NCBI RefSeq assembly: GCF_024707105.1
Contig: NZ_JANQAJ010000011.1
Coordinates: 755,488 to 819,487 of the forward strand
DNA length: 64,000 nucleotides
From: Devosia ginsengisoli
GTDB lineage: Bacteria; Pseudomonadota; Alphaproteobacteria; Rhizobiales; Devosiaceae
Reading direction: 5' to 3'
The notes beneath the pieces were generated by a model that searched no databases, was not told where the DNA came from, and saw only the letters and a list, made by a program, of their open reading frames with translations. Every line of letters begins with the position of its first letter. The stretch's first letter is position 1. The position numbers and the translations under genes were made by a program. Below are positions 51,889 to 61,424 of this stretch, in pieces.

Positions 51889-52953
51889 TTATGCTGCCTG
51901 TTGAGGCGCCGCATCACCGGCATAATGGCAGGCGGCGAGGTGGCCGTTGCCGATGTCGCGGAGTTCGGGTTCGGCGCGGGCGCAGAGATCCGTGGCCAGG
52001 GGACAACGGGTGCGGAAGCGGCAGCCAGGGGGAATGTGCAAGGGGCTGGGGATTTCACCGCGCATCGGCTCGGCGGGGCGGGTGGCGGTGGGGTCGGGCA
52101 CCGGAATCGAGGCGAGCAGCGCCTGCGTATAGGGGTGCGACGGGCGGGCATAAAGATCGGTGTTGGAGGCCAGCTCGACGATCTTGCCGAGATACATGAC
52201 GCCGATGCGGTCGGAGATGTGACGCACCATCGAGAGATCATGGGTGATGAAGAGGTAGGTGAGGCCGAGCTGGTCCTGCAGGTCTTCCAGCATGTTGACG
52301 ACCTGGGCCTGGACGGAAACGTCGAGGGCGGAGATCGGCTCGTCGCAGATGACGAGGTCAGGCTCGAGGGCGATGGCGCGGGCGATGCCGATGCGCTGGC
52401 GCTGGCCGCCGGAGAATTCGTGGGCGAAACGATTGGCGTGATCGGCATGGAGGCCGACGCGGGCGAGGAGTTCGTGGACCTTGGCGGTGCGCGAAGCCGG
52501 CGTGCCGATGCGGGCGATTTCGAGGGGCTCGGCGATGAGGTCGCGGACGGTCATGCGCGTATTGAGGGACGCATAGGGGTCCTGAAAGATCATCTGCACG
52601 CGGCGGCGGAACGGGGTGAGGTCGCGTTCGCTTGATGTGGCGACGTCTGTCCCGTCGAAGGTGATGCTGCCGGAGGTGGGCTTGTGAAGGCGGATGAGGG
52701 TGCGGGCGAGCGTGGACTTGCCGCAGCCGGATTCGCCGACGAGGCCGAGCGTTTCGCCCCTGACTATGTCGAGGTCGACGCCATCGACGGCGCGCAGGGT
52801 GGCGGGCGGGGTAAAGAGGGAACCGCCGACGTGGAAGTGCTTGTGGAGGTCGCGGATGGCGACGAGGGGAGTCTTTTCCTCGGATACCCCCTCCCGGCCT
52901 CCCCCTGATAGGGGGAGGAGTGGCATCGCGTTTGTGGTTGGCTTGGCGGTCAT
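51889..52953 (-). CDS. oppF: Oligopeptide ABC importer ATP-binding protein (OppF), N-terminus partly repeat-encoded
   Basis: 354 aa. Walker [16 protein letters not shown]-loop [16 protein letters not shown], signature [15 protein letters not shown] and Walker [16 protein letters not shown], then the tail [17 protein letters not shown] with the Cys cluster. ATG 52953 overlaps the OppD stop. Residues about 9-24 ([18 protein letters not shown]) are encoded by a 'CCTCCTAGCC' family repeat at 52881-52925; the family's true N-terminus begins only at [13 protein letters not shown]. The insertion is in frame and upstream of the conserved fold, so the protein should still work. Confidence 0.9.
   Translation of the reverse strand: MTAKPTTNAMPLLPLSGGGREGVSEEKTPLVAIRDLHKHFHVGGSLFTPPATLRAVDGVDLDIVRGETLGLVGESGCGKSTLARTLIRLHKPTSGSITFDGTDVATSSERDLTPFRRRVQMIFQDPYASLNTRMTVRDLIAEPLEIARIGTPASRTAKVHELLARVGLHADHANRFAHEFSGGQRQRIGIARAIALEPDLVICDEPISALDVSVQAQVVNMLEDLQDQLGLTYLFITHDLSMVRHISDRIGVMYLGKIVELASNTDLYARPSHPYTQALLASIPVPDPTATRPAEPMRGEIPSPLHIPPGCRFRTRCPLATDLCARAEPELRDIGNGHLAACHYAGDAAPQQAA
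52881..52925. repeat. 'CCTCCTAGCC' family repeat inside oppF
   Basis: GGATACCCCCTCCCGGCCTC with CCCCTGATAGGGGGAGG; same element as the intergenic copies, here read in frame as part of the OppF N-terminus. Confidence 0.85.
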
Positions 52954-53984
52954 GGCGAAGGCCCCCTCATCCGCCCTTCGGGCACCTTCTCCCGCGAGGG
53001 GAGAAGGGAGGGAGGCGCTTCGGGGTGGTGGAGCCAGCATCTGGCGCCCTGCCCGATGCCGAAGATGGGTGGCAGGTCGGTGGCGCAGATACGCATGGCG
53101 TGGGGACAGCGCGGGGTGAAGGGGCAGCCTGATGGCGGGTGGGCCATGTCGGGGGGAGAACCGGGGATGGGAGTGAGGCGGCGATGGGTGTCGTCGCGCA
53201 GATCGGGGACGGAGGCGAGGAGGCCGCGCGTGTAGGGGTGTTTTGGCGTGGCGAAGAGGTCGCGGACGGGGCCGGTTTCCATGACGAGGCCGCCATACAT
53301 GACCACGATACGGTCGGTGACTTCGGCGATGACGCCGAGATCGTGGGTGATGAGGATGACGGCCATGCCGAGGCGCTGCTGGAGGTCCCTGAGGAGACCG
53401 AGGATCTGGCGTTGGATGGTGACGTCGAGGGCGGTGGTGGGTTCGTCGGCGATGAGAAGTTTCGGGTCGCAGGCCAGCGCGATGGCGATCATGACGCGCT
53501 GGCGCATGCCGCCGGAGAATTCATGCGGATAGGACTTGAGGCGTTCGGCGGCAGAGGGGATGCGGACGAGTTCGAACAGCTCCACCGCGCGGGCGCGGGC
53601 TTCGGCGCGGGTGGCCTTGCGGTGGCGCAGGATGGTTTCGATGACCTGTTCGCCCACCGAAAGAGTGGGATTGAGGGAGGTCATGGGGTCCTGGAAGATC
53701 ATGCCGATGCGATTGCCTCTGACATCGCTGAGGTCGGCTTCGGACAGGGTCATGAGGTCCTGGCCGTCGAAGATCGCGGAGCCGGACTTGATGCGGCCAG
53801 CGGGTTTGAGCAGGCGCAGGATGGACATGCAGGTGATGGATTTGCCGGAGCCGCTTTCACCGACAATGCCGAGGATTTCGCCGGGATAGACGTCGAAGCT
53901 GACGCCGCGCACGGCCTGGACTTCGCCGCGCTGGGTGAAGAAGGAGGTTTTGAGGTCGCGGACGGAGAGGATTGGCTCGGTCAT
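52950..53984 (-). CDS. oppD: Oligopeptide ABC importer ATP-binding protein (OppD), C-terminus repeat-encoded
   Basis: 344 aa. Walker [17 protein letters not shown]-loop [16 protein letters not shown], signature [15 protein letters not shown] and Walker [16 protein letters not shown]; the Cys-rich extension is [15 protein letters not shown]. The last 22 residues or so ([20 protein letters not shown]) are encoded by a repeat at about 52957-53011 of the CCCTTCTCCC-GGGAGAAGGTGCCCG family that also occurs at 45680. ATG 53984 overlaps the OppC stop. Confidence 0.92.
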   Translation of the reverse strand: MTEPILSVRDLKTSFFTQRGEVQAVRGVSFDVYPGEILGIVGESGSGKSITCMSILRLLKPAGRIKSGSAIFDGQDLMTLSEADLSDVRGNRIGMIFQDPMTSLNPTLSVGEQVIETILRHRKATRAEARARAVELFELVRIPSAAERLKSYPHEFSGGMRQRVMIAIALACDPKLLIADEPTTALDVTIQRQILGLLRDLQQRLGMAVILITHDLGVIAEVTDRIVVMYGGLVMETGPVRDLFATPKHPYTRGLLASVPDLRDDTHRRLTPIPGSPPDMAHPPSGCPFTPRCPHAMRICATDLPPIFGIGQGARCWLHHPEAPPSLLPSREKVPEGRMRGPSP

Positions 53985-55153
53985 CGGCGGAACCGGGGAT
54001 CGAGCGCGTCGCGCAGGCCATCGCCGAGGAAATTGAAGGCGAACATAGTCAGCGAAATGGCGGCGGCGGGGAAGAAGAGCTGGTGCGGATAGGCGCGCAT
54101 GGTTTCGACAGCATCTGATGTCAGCGTGCCCCACGAGGCCAGCGGCGGGGTGACGCCCAGGCCGATGAAGCTCATGAAGCTCTCGATGAAGATGGCCGAG
54201 GGGATGAGCATGGTCAGCGTGACGATGATGGGGCCGATGGAATTGGGCAGCAGATGGCGCGTGAGGATGCGGCCGGTGCCGGCGCCCATGGTACGGGCGG
54301 CGGCGACATAATCCTGGCTCTTGAGGGAGAGTATCTGGCCGCGGACGATGCGGGCCATATCGACCCAGAAGACCGAGCCGATGGCGATGATGATGGAATA
54401 GAGGCCGGAGTCGAACACCACCATGAGCAGGACGACATAGAGCGTCAGCGGGATGGTGGCGATGATCTCGACCACGCGCATCATGACGGCATCGGTCTTG
54501 CCGCCGATATAGCCGGCAATGCCGCCATAGAAGATGCCGATGAAGAAGTTCACCAGCGTGGCGACGAAGGCGACGGTCAGAGAGATGCGGGCGCCATAGA
54601 GCTGGCGGACGAGCACGTCGCGGCCAAGCTGGTCGGTGCCGAAGATGTAGGTGCGGTTCCACGACCAGCCTGAGGGCGAGATGGTGGCGCCGTCTTCGGC
54701 GAGGAGTCTGGCGGGCAGCTTGCTGTAGTCGAGGGTGATGGTGGTGTCGCCGAAGATGAAGGCCTGGGACTTCTTGAGCATGTCCTTGCGCTCGCCGCGC
54801 AGCAGGCCGAGGACATGGCCCTCGGCATCGACCTCGTAGAGGTTGAAGTTGGAAGCATTGAGGAAGAAGCGGGTGGTACCCCCCTGCCCGTCCGCGACGC
54901 TGTAGGTCTCGAAAGCGGGTGGAATATTGGCGAGGCGCAGGTTCTGGTCGGCATAGGTGAAGGGGCTGAAGAGCGGGCCGAAGATGGCGGCCAGGATCAG
55001 CAGCACGATGAAAATGATCGAGACTACGGCCGGCTTGTTGGCGAAGAGGCGGCGGCGGGCATCCTGCCAATAGGTGAGGCTGGGCGCCGACGTGACCGCG
55101 GCGCTGTCGGAGGGCGAGAGCTTGTCCCACATTTCGGGGGCGATATCGCTCAT
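53981..55153 (-). CDS. oppC: Oligopeptide ABC importer permease (OppC)
   Basis: 390 aa. First helix VVSIIFIVLLILAAIFGPLF at about residue 42, then a 140-residue periplasmic insert (to SWNRTYIFGTDQLGRDVLVR), the coupling loop AAARTMGAGTGRILTRHLLP, and end [17 protein letters not shown] large insert is normal for OppC. ATG 55153 overlaps the OppB stop (55150-55153). Confidence 0.93.
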   Translation of the reverse strand: MSDIAPEMWDKLSPSDSAAVTSAPSLTYWQDARRRLFANKPAVVSIIFIVLLILAAIFGPLFSPFTYADQNLRLANIPPAFETYSVADGQGGTTRFFLNASNFNLYEVDAEGHVLGLLRGERKDMLKKSQAFIFGDTTITLDYSKLPARLLAEDGATISPSGWSWNRTYIFGTDQLGRDVLVRQLYGARISLTVAFVATLVNFFIGIFYGGIAGYIGGKTDAVMMRVVEIIATIPLTLYVVLLMVVFDSGLYSIIIAIGSVFWVDMARIVRGQILSLKSQDYVAAARTMGAGTGRILTRHLLPNSIGPIIVTLTMLIPSAIFIESFMSFIGLGVTPPLASWGTLTSDAVETMRAYPHQLFFPAAAISLTMFAFNFLGDGLRDALDPRFRR

Positions 55154-56079
55154 GCGGATGCCTCAGTCAGCTTGATGCGGGGATCGAGCACGGCATAGAG
55201 CAGGTCGACGATGAGGATCATCACCATGAGGGCGGCGGCGTAGAAGATGGTGATGCCCATGATGGCGGTGTAGTCGCGGTTGGTGATGGACAGCACGAAT
55301 TGCCGGCCGATGCCGGGCAACGCGAAAATCTGCTCGATGACGAAGCTGCCGGTGATGAGATTGGCGACGACCGGGCCGAGAATGGTGATGACCGGGATCA
55401 GCGAATTGCGCAGGCCGTGCTTGAACAGCACCTGGCCGGGGCGCAGACCCTTGGCGCGGGCGGTGGTCATGTAATCCTGCTCGAAGGTTTCGAGCAGGGA
55501 CGAGCGGGTGAGCCGGGCGACGAAGGATATCCAGAAGCCGGACAGGGCGAAGACCGGCAGGATATAGCCGCGCCAGTCGTCGAGGCCGAAAGTGGGCACC
55601 CAGCCGAGGCGCAAGGCGAAAATGTAGAGCGTAACGGTGGCGATGACATAGGAGGGGATGGCGACGCCGATGGTGGCGATCAGCATGACCGTGGTGTCGG
55701 GCCACCTGTTGCGGTTGAGCGCGGCGACGATGCCGAGGGGAACGCCGAGGGCGACCACGGCGATGACGGCGAGCAGGCCGGTGCGCAGGGTGACCGGCAG
55801 GCCATCTGCGATCATCGTGTTGATGGAGACGCCCGGATATTTGAAGGACGGACCGAGGTCGAGCGTCACGATGCCGCGCAGGTAGCTCAGATATTGCACC
55901 CAGATGGGCTGGTCGAGGCCGTATTTGGCATTGAGGGCCGCTTCGATCTCGGGCGCCAGCATGCGCTCGGAGACGAAGGGGCCGCCGGGCACGGCATGCA
56001 TCAGGAAGAAGGTCAGCGTGACGATGGCCCAGAGGGTCAGGAGCATCATGCCGAGGCGCTGAAGAATGTAGAGGGGCAT
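55150..56079 (-). CDS. oppB: Oligopeptide ABC importer permease (OppB)
   Basis: 309 aa, six helices. YILQRLGMMLLTLWAIVTLT and MHAVPGGPFVSERM are the OppB N-terminal features; the coupling loop is TTARAKGLRPGQVLFKHGLR (about residues 202-221); the end LLYAVLDPRIKLTEASA is standard. First gene of the opp operon. The 345-base gap upstream carries the promoter and two repeat clusters; an AT-rich stretch (ACATAATTACTATTCCAGC… on the plus strand at about 56136) is the likely promoter region. Confidence 0.93.
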   Translation of the reverse strand: MPLYILQRLGMMLLTLWAIVTLTFFLMHAVPGGPFVSERMLAPEIEAALNAKYGLDQPIWVQYLSYLRGIVTLDLGPSFKYPGVSINTMIADGLPVTLRTGLLAVIAVVALGVPLGIVAALNRNRWPDTTVMLIATIGVAIPSYVIATVTLYIFALRLGWVPTFGLDDWRGYILPVFALSGFWISFVARLTRSSLLETFEQDYMTTARAKGLRPGQVLFKHGLRNSLIPVITILGPVVANLITGSFVIEQIFALPGIGRQFVLSITNRDYTAIMGITIFYAAALMVMILIVDLLYAVLDPRIKLTEASA

Positions 56080-56230
56080 ATCAGCGCTTCCCGCAGGATA
56101 TGAAACGGCGAAGTGTGGTCAGCGCCAAATGTCTGACATAATTACTATTCCAGCACCAAAATTTTTTTACTGCAAGGGGGATTGGTGGGAGATTTTTGCG
56201 TGAGGTGCGCTGGTTGCGGGTGGAGGGATC

Positions 56231-56272
56231 GGAGCACCCCCTCCCAACCTCCCCCTGATAGGAGGAGGAGCC
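56231..56272. repeat. 'CCTCCTAGCC' family repeat, diverged copy
   Basis: GGAGCACCCCCTCCCAACCT then CCCCCTGATAGGAGGAGG. It lies in the gap between oppB and the GAF gene; no coding sequence is found in this 345-base gap. Confidence 0.75.
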
Positions 56273-56310
56273 GGGCAATGGTTTGTGGTGATATTCCGGT
56301 CCTCACCGCG

Positions 56311-56397
56311 CGTCACCCTCGGGGCTTGACCCGAGGGGCCTGTCCTTGCGGTGCGTTCAGCAAGTGAAGAGCCCTCGGGTCAAGCCCGAGGGTGACG
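56311..56397. repeat. Composite inverted repeat (CCTCGGGCTTGACCCGAGG pair), copy 2
   Basis: CGTCACCCTCGGGGCTTGAC … and its inverted partner CCTCGGGTCAAGCCCGAGGG (56373-56392) face each other over about 35 bases; same composite as at 37371-37456, 28 bases after the GAF gene's stop. Confidence 0.8.
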
Positions 56398-56424
56398 ATC
56401 GTTGTTGGTGGGAACGGAAGAAAC

Positions 56425-56916
56425 CTACAACGTGAAATGGCCGCGCAGGATGAGGAAGACCGCAGTGGCGGGGATGATCAGGTCGGCAGCGCGGTCGATG
56501 GCTTCGGGCGGATAGCTGCCTTCGGCGTCGAGGGCGTTGATGGTGCCCAGGAGATCGTTGCCGGCCATGATGGGGATGCTGAGGGAGCTGTTGCAGCCGA
56601 GGGTGCGGATCAGCGCCAGATCGGGGAACTGGCCTTCCATGCCTGAAGCCGTGTTGATGGCCGTGATGCGGCGCTCGGTCTGCATGCTGCGGAACCAGTC
56701 GTCGAGGACGATGGGTTTGGTGCCGAGCAGAGGATAGACATCGGGGTGGCTGGAATAGACGCGGCGGACCTGCATCGCGGCCATGTTGATGGCCGTGAGG
56801 GTGAAGAGGTGGGCCGGGATAATGGTCGCGGCGAGGTCGTGCAGTGCCCTGCCCGTTTCGGCCGGATCGGCATAGCGGGCGAGTTTTTCCTCGAAGGCGC
56901 GGAAGGGGGCGGTCAT
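56425..56916 (-). CDS. Stand-alone GAF-domain protein, second paralogue
   Basis: 163 aa. HLFTLTAINMAAMQVRRVYS, DVYPLLGTKPIVLDDWFRSM, LGCNSSLSIPIMAGNDLLGT and YPPEAIDRAADLIIPA form one GAF domain. It is related to the protein at 45103 (shared GTKPI, LGC and LGT/VGT positions). The ATG at 56916 overlaps the stop of the GGDEF gene (ATGA), so the two are co-translated and the GAF protein may tune the cyclase or respond with it. The ligand is unknown. Confidence 0.8.
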   Translation of the reverse strand: MTAPFRAFEEKLARYADPAETGRALHDLAATIIPAHLFTLTAINMAAMQVRRVYSSHPDVYPLLGTKPIVLDDWFRSMQTERRITAINTASGMEGQFPDLALIRTLGCNSSLSIPIMAGNDLLGTINALDAEGSYPPEAIDRAADLIIPATAVFLILRGHFTL

Positions 56917-58535
56917 GCGCGCCACCGGCGGCGTTCGCCGGCAGTAGTAGCCATGGGCGCGAGGATCGGGCCGTCGGTGGAGACGAGCTGGTCGCGGCCA
57001 TTGGCCTTGGCGAGGTAGAGGCGGTTATCGGCGGCCTGCAGCAGATCGCCGGAGGGCGTATCGCCATCGCCGGAGGCCAGACCAATGCTGACGGTGACGG
57101 CGAGGTCGGGGGCGAGGTCGGACCATGACGTGGAGCAGATGGCGACGCGGACGCCCTCGCAGAAGGCCGCGGCGGTGGCTTCGGGCGCGTCGGGGAAGAT
57201 CAGCGCGAATTCCTCGCCACCGAGGCGCGCGGCGTGGCCATGGGGACCGATCTGGGCGACGATGGCCTGGGCCACGCGCTGCAAGACCGCGTCGCCGACA
57301 ATGTGGGAGAAGCGGTCGTTGATCGACTTGAAATTGTCGAGATCGACAATGGCGATGGCAATGGGCGTGCCGGCCAGACGGTTGAGGATCTGGTCGAAGC
57401 TGCGGCGGTTGGCGATGCCGGTTAGCGGATCGCTGAGGGCCTGATCGGCCAGGGTGGCGGCGCGGCTGCGCAATTGTTCGGTCTCGGCGCGGATTTCCTC
57501 GACGCGGGCACGGCGGCGGGCGGTTTCGCCCGACTGGCGCACATAGAGAGTGTGGAACCGCTTGTGCAGCGCCAGCGCGGCGGCGGTTTCGCCCAGGGCT
57601 TCGAGGATTTCGGCCAGCTTGCTGGCGGTGTTGGCCTGATGGTCGATCTGGGGGCTCTGGTCGGCCAGGGCCAGCGCATCGGTCATGACCGCGCGAGCCT
57701 GGTCAAGGTGGCCGGCGCGAAACAGGACGTCGCCGAGCGTATAGAGATAATGGATGCGCAGGCTGATGCCGGGATCGCCGGGCAATGCGGCGCTGCGTTC
57801 GAGATATTTGAGGGCAAGGTCGTAGCGGCCCTCGAGGCCCAGCATTTCGGCGGTATTGCCCAGGGCGACGCGCAGGCTCCAGTGGTCGCCGCTGCTCTCG
57901 GCCTTTTCGATGGCGCTTTCGGTCAGCTCGATGGCTGCCTCGCGTTCGCCGATGGCGCGCTCTTCCTCACCGAGCGTGTCGGCTTCGGCGGCGAGCCTGG
58001 CGTGGCAGAAACCGAGATTGAGCAGGTAATAGCCTTCGGCGGCGACATTGGTCTGGCTGGCGGCAACGGAAACGGCGCGTTCGAGCAGCTCCATGCCCAG
58101 GTCGATTTCGTGGCACACGGCCAGCACAATGCCCTTGGCATTGAAGGTGAAGGCGAGCACGGGGAGGTCGGTACCGGCTTCGGCGAGCCTGACGGCCTCC
58201 TCGGCCAGCTCGAACGCCTCGTCGCTGAAACCCAGATCGAGGAAGAGAATGGCCTCCACGGCCATGGCGCGGGCGAGTTCGACCGTATCGTCCTGACGCT
58301 GGCGCAGCCACCGGGCGCCCATGGCGCATTCCAGGCCCTGCTCGGCCAGGCCCAGCTTGTAGCAGCACCAGGCCATTTCGCAGAGGCAGGCGGCCATCAG
58401 TTCGCCGTTGTCATCGGCTTCGGCCTCGGCATAGACGGCGCGAAACTCGACCATGGCCTCATCGCAGAGGCCCGCGCGCAACAGGTGCGTGCCCCGCGAA
58501 AATCCATCAACCAAGGCCGCAGTCGGTTCTGTCAC
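56913..58535 (-). CDS. Diguanylate cyclase with N-terminal TPR-like domain
   Basis: 540 aa cytoplasmic protein. Residues about 10-340 are alpha-helical TPR-like repeats (e.g. AMVEFRAVYAEAEADDNGEL, NTAEMLGLEGRYDLALKYLE, AEILEALGETAAALALHKRF). A short coiled coil (about 345-370) leads to the GGDEF domain: DPLTGIANRRSFDQIL, DLDNFKSINDRFSHIVGDAV and the active-site LGGEEFALIF. The RxxD inhibitory site normally five residues before GGEEF is absent (GPHGHAARLGGEEF), so product inhibition may be missing. Start GTG 58535. It synthesises cyclic di-GMP in response to a signal sensed through the TPR part. Confidence 0.9.
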   Translation of the reverse strand: MTEPTAALVDGFSRGTHLLRAGLCDEAMVEFRAVYAEAEADDNGELMAACLCEMAWCCYKLGLAEQGLECAMGARWLRQRQDDTVELARAMAVEAILFLDLGFSDEAFELAEEAVRLAEAGTDLPVLAFTFNAKGIVLAVCHEIDLGMELLERAVSVAASQTNVAAEGYYLLNLGFCHARLAAEADTLGEEERAIGEREAAIELTESAIEKAESSGDHWSLRVALGNTAEMLGLEGRYDLALKYLERSAALPGDPGISLRIHYLYTLGDVLFRAGHLDQARAVMTDALALADQSPQIDHQANTASKLAEILEALGETAAALALHKRFHTLYVRQSGETARRRARVEEIRAETEQLRSRAATLADQALSDPLTGIANRRSFDQILNRLAGTPIAIAIVDLDNFKSINDRFSHIVGDAVLQRVAQAIVAQIGPHGHAARLGGEEFALIFPDAPEATAAAFCEGVRVAICSTSWSDLAPDLAVTVSIGLASGDGDTPSGDLLQAADNRLYLAKANGRDQLVSTDGPILAPMATTAGERRRWRA

Positions 58536-58633
58536 TGGCCGCTCTCAGTGCGTTGGATCGACAATATAAACCGGATTCCGTCGCCAGAATACTAATTGCC
58601 GACAATATTTAGGCGACGAACACTGTTACGTGA

Positions 58634-59671
58634 TCACTCGGCGGGGAATAGTTTCCAGCGGCGCGGGCGGAAGGAGAGACGGGTCTTTTCGCCGGCGGGA
58701 TGGTCGAAGGGCAGATCGACCTCGACGAGATGGCCGGCGCCGCCGATTTCGAGCTCGACACGACGGGTGCCGCCGACGCGGCGCGCGGTGGTGACGACGC
58801 CGGCCAGCGAGGCATCGGCCTCGATGAGGTCGACATCATGCGGGCGGAAGAACAGGCGCGCATTGCCCGGCTTGGCGTCGCCCGCGGGCAGGCCGATGGC
58901 GCGGCCACCGACCCAGAGCTCGTTGTTTTCCACCACGACCGGCAGGGTGCTGGATTCGCCGATGAAGCCGAAGACGAAGGGCGAAGTGGGATAATCATAG
59001 ACCGTGTCGGGGGTGCCGACCTGTTCGATCTTGCCCTGGCTCATGACGCAGAGGCGGTCAGAGAGTTCGAGGGCTTCTTCCTGATCGTGGGTGACGAAAA
59101 CCGTGGTGTGGCCGGTGCGGTCGTGGATTTCACGCAGCCACTTGCGCAATTCGCGGCGCACCTGGGCGTCGAGCGCGCCGAAGGGCTCATCGAGCAGCAG
59201 CACGGCCGGCTCGATGGCGAGGGCGCGGGCCAGAGCAACACGCTGGCGCTGGCCGCCGGAGAGCTGGTTGGGATAGCGTTTTTCGAGGCCGGACAACTGG
59301 ACGAGATCGAGCAGTTCCATGGCGCGGCGGCGGATTTCACCCGAAGGGGGACGGGTGGAGCGCGGGCGGACCTTGAGGCCGAAGGAGATGTTTTCGAGGA
59401 TCGTCATATGGCGGAACAAGGCATAGTGCTGGAATACGAAGCCGATATTGCGCTCCTGCACGCTCTTTTCCGATGCGTCGACATCGCCGAAGAAAATCTT
59501 GCCCTGGGTGGGCATTTCGAGGCCGGCAATGAGCCGGAGCAAAGTGGTCTTGCCTGAACCCGAGGGGCCGAGCAATGCGATCAGCTCGCCCGAATGAATA
59601 TCGAGCGACACATCGTGCAGCGCTGGAAACCGGTCGAATTCCTTGCGCACGTTCTGAACGCGAACTTCCAT
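58634..59671 (-). CDS. cysA: Sulfate/thiosulfate ABC importer ATP-binding protein
   Basis: 345 aa. Walker [18 protein letters not shown]-loop FVFQHYALFRHMTILENISF (CysA-type), signature LSGGQRQRVALARAL, Walker B LLLDEPFGALDAQVR and H-loop FVTHDQEEALELSD. The C-terminal TOBE-like domain (about 240-345: RLFFRPHDVDLI) is typical of CysA. ATG 59671 is used; GTG 59677 two codons earlier is an alternative. Third gene of cysTWA. Confidence 0.93.
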   Translation of the reverse strand: MEVRVQNVRKEFDRFPALHDVSLDIHSGELIALLGPSGSGKTTLLRLIAGLEMPTQGKIFFGDVDASEKSVQERNIGFVFQHYALFRHMTILENISFGLKVRPRSTRPPSGEIRRRAMELLDLVQLSGLEKRYPNQLSGGQRQRVALARALAIEPAVLLLDEPFGALDAQVRRELRKWLREIHDRTGHTTVFVTHDQEEALELSDRLCVMSQGKIEQVGTPDTVYDYPTSPFVFGFIGESSTLPVVVENNELWVGGRAIGLPAGDAKPGNARLFFRPHDVDLIEADASLAGVVTTARRVGGTRRVELEIGGAGHLVEVDLPFDHPAGEKTRLSFRPRRWKLFPAE

Positions 59672-59689
59672 AGACACCTAATCCCGTAA

Positions 59690-60565
59690 TCAGTGACCGC
59701 CGCCGGCTGCGATTTCGTCGCCGAAACGCCATTCCAGAGCGGTCTTTAGTACCAGCGTGACCAGCGCGAGCAAGGCCAGCAGCGACGCCAGGGCGAAGGC
59801 CGCCGCAGCATTATATTCATTGTAGAGCATTTCCACCTGCAAGGGCATGGTGGTGGTCTGGCCGCGGATCTTGCCCGAAACCACGGCGACGGCGCCGAAT
59901 TCGCCCATGGCGCGGGCATTGCAGAGCAGCACGCCATAGAGCAGGCCCCATTTGATATTGGGGAGGGTGACGCGCCAGAAGGTCTGCCAGCCGTTGGCGC
60001 CGAGCGAGAGCGCGGCTTCCTCGTCGCCGGTGCCCTGATCCTGCATCAGGGGGATAAGCTCGCGGGCGACGAAGGGGAAGGTGACAAAAATGGTGGCCAG
60101 CACGATGCCCGGCAGGGCGAAAAGCACTTCGATGCCGTAGCTCTTGAGGAAGGGGCCGAGGAAGCTCCCTGCCCCGAACAGCAGCACATAGACCAGGCCG
60201 GAAATGACCGGCGACACCGAGAATGGCAGGTCGATCAGGGTGATGAGGAAGGCCTTGCCCTTGAATTCGAACTTGGCGATGGCCCAGGAGGCGGCCAGGC
60301 CAAAGACGACATTGAGCGGCACGGCAATGGCGGCAACCAGCAGGGTGAGGCGGATGGCGGCCTGCGCATCCCTTTCGCCCAGAGCCGCGAAGAAGGCGCC
60401 GACGCCCTTGACGAAAGCCTCGTGGAAGACGGCGTAGAGCGGCAGCAGCAGGATGACCGCCATGAAAAGCAGGGCAATGCCGATCAGCGTCCACTGAACG
60501 AGCGGGCTTTCGCTGGTGGGGGAAACCCGGCGGTGGACGCGGGCGCGCAGCTTAGTTGCTGCCAT
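59690..60565 (-). CDS. cysW: Sulfate ABC importer permease CysW
   Basis: 291 aa. [58 protein letters not shown] and the coupling loop [20 protein letters not shown] mark Cys[21 protein letters not shown] is also typical. ATG 60565 is seven bases from GGAGG; the ATG at 60571 is too close to it. It overlaps the end of cysT by 14 bases. Confidence 0.93.
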   Translation of the reverse strand: MAATKLRARVHRRVSPTSESPLVQWTLIGIALLFMAVILLLPLYAVFHEAFVKGVGAFFAALGERDAQAAIRLTLLVAAIAVPLNVVFGLAASWAIAKFEFKGKAFLITLIDLPFSVSPVISGLVYVLLFGAGSFLGPFLKSYGIEVLFALPGIVLATIFVTFPFVARELIPLMQDQGTGDEEAALSLGANGWQTFWRVTLPNIKWGLLYGVLLCNARAMGEFGAVAVVSGKIRGQTTTMPLQVEMLYNEYNAAAAFALASLLALLALVTLVLKTALEWRFGDEIAAGGGH

Positions 60566-61424
60566 AGCCATACCTCCGGCGGGACCAGGCCTGGATCAGG
60601 TTGATGACGAAGAGCAGCGCGAAGGATAGCAGCAACATCACCGTGGCGATGACGGTGGCGCCGACATAGTTGAATTCCTGCAGGCGGATATAGATCAGCA
60701 GCGGGGCAATTTCGGAGACGAAGGGGATATTGCCGGCGATGAAGATGATGGAGCCGTATTCGCCGACGCCGCGGGCGAAAGCCAGAGCGAAACCGGTGAG
60801 AATGGCCGGGGTGAGGCTGGGCAGGATGATGCGGGTGATGGTCTGGAAGCGGCTGGCGCCGAGGGTGGCGCTGGCTTCCTCGACCTCGTGGCTCACCTCT
60901 TCGAGGATGGGCTGGATGGTGCGGACGACAAAAGGCAGGCCGATGAAGATCATGGCGATGACAATGCCCGATGGCGTGTAGGCGATGCGCCAGCCGAGGG
61001 GGGCGAACAGGGCGCCAATGGTGCCGTTCGGCGCGTAGATGGCCGTTAGGGCGATGCCCGCCACGGCGGTGGGCAAGGCGAAGGGCAGATCGATGATGGC
61101 ATCGAAGATGCGGCGACCGGGGAAGCGGTAGCGCACCAGGACCCAGGCGATCAGCGTGCCGAAGACGACATTGACACCGGCAGCGATGAGCGCGGTGACG
61201 AAGCTGACGCGGAGGGAGCCGAGCACGCGCGCGTCGGTGGCGGCTTTCCAGAAGCCCTCGGGGCCGAGGCCGGCAGAGCGGATGGCCAAGGCGAGCAGCG
61301 GGATGAGGATGATCAGCGAGAAATAGGTCAGCGTGAAACCGAGCGTCAGCCCGAAGCCCGGGATGACACTGGGCTGGCGGAAACTCCAGCCACGACGGGG
61401 CGCAAACGAAACGGCGGCGCTCAA
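60552..61424 (-). CDS. cysT: Sulfate ABC importer permease CysT
   Basis: 290 aa from TTG 61424. [40 protein letters not shown], the coupling loop [20 protein letters not shown] and [19 protein letters not shown] are CysT/CysU signatures. No ATG is found at the expected place; TTG 61424 (then [14 protein letters not shown]) is favoured, and an in-frame start at 61490 would add 22 unusual residues. The periplasmic sulfate-binding protein that should accompany CysTWA is not in this window; an unlinked sbp/cysP is assumed. Confidence 0.88.
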   Translation of the reverse strand: MSAAVSFAPRRGWSFRQPSVIPGFGLTLGFTLTYFSLIILIPLLALAIRSAGLGPEGFWKAATDARVLGSLRVSFVTALIAAGVNVVFGTLIAWVLVRYRFPGRRIFDAIIDLPFALPTAVAGIALTAIYAPNGTIGALFAPLGWRIAYTPSGIVIAMIFIGLPFVVRTIQPILEEVSHEVEEASATLGASRFQTITRIILPSLTPAILTGFALAFARGVGEYGSIIFIAGNIPFVSEIAPLLIYIRLQEFNYVGATVIATVMLLLSFALLFVINLIQAWSRRRYGYGSN

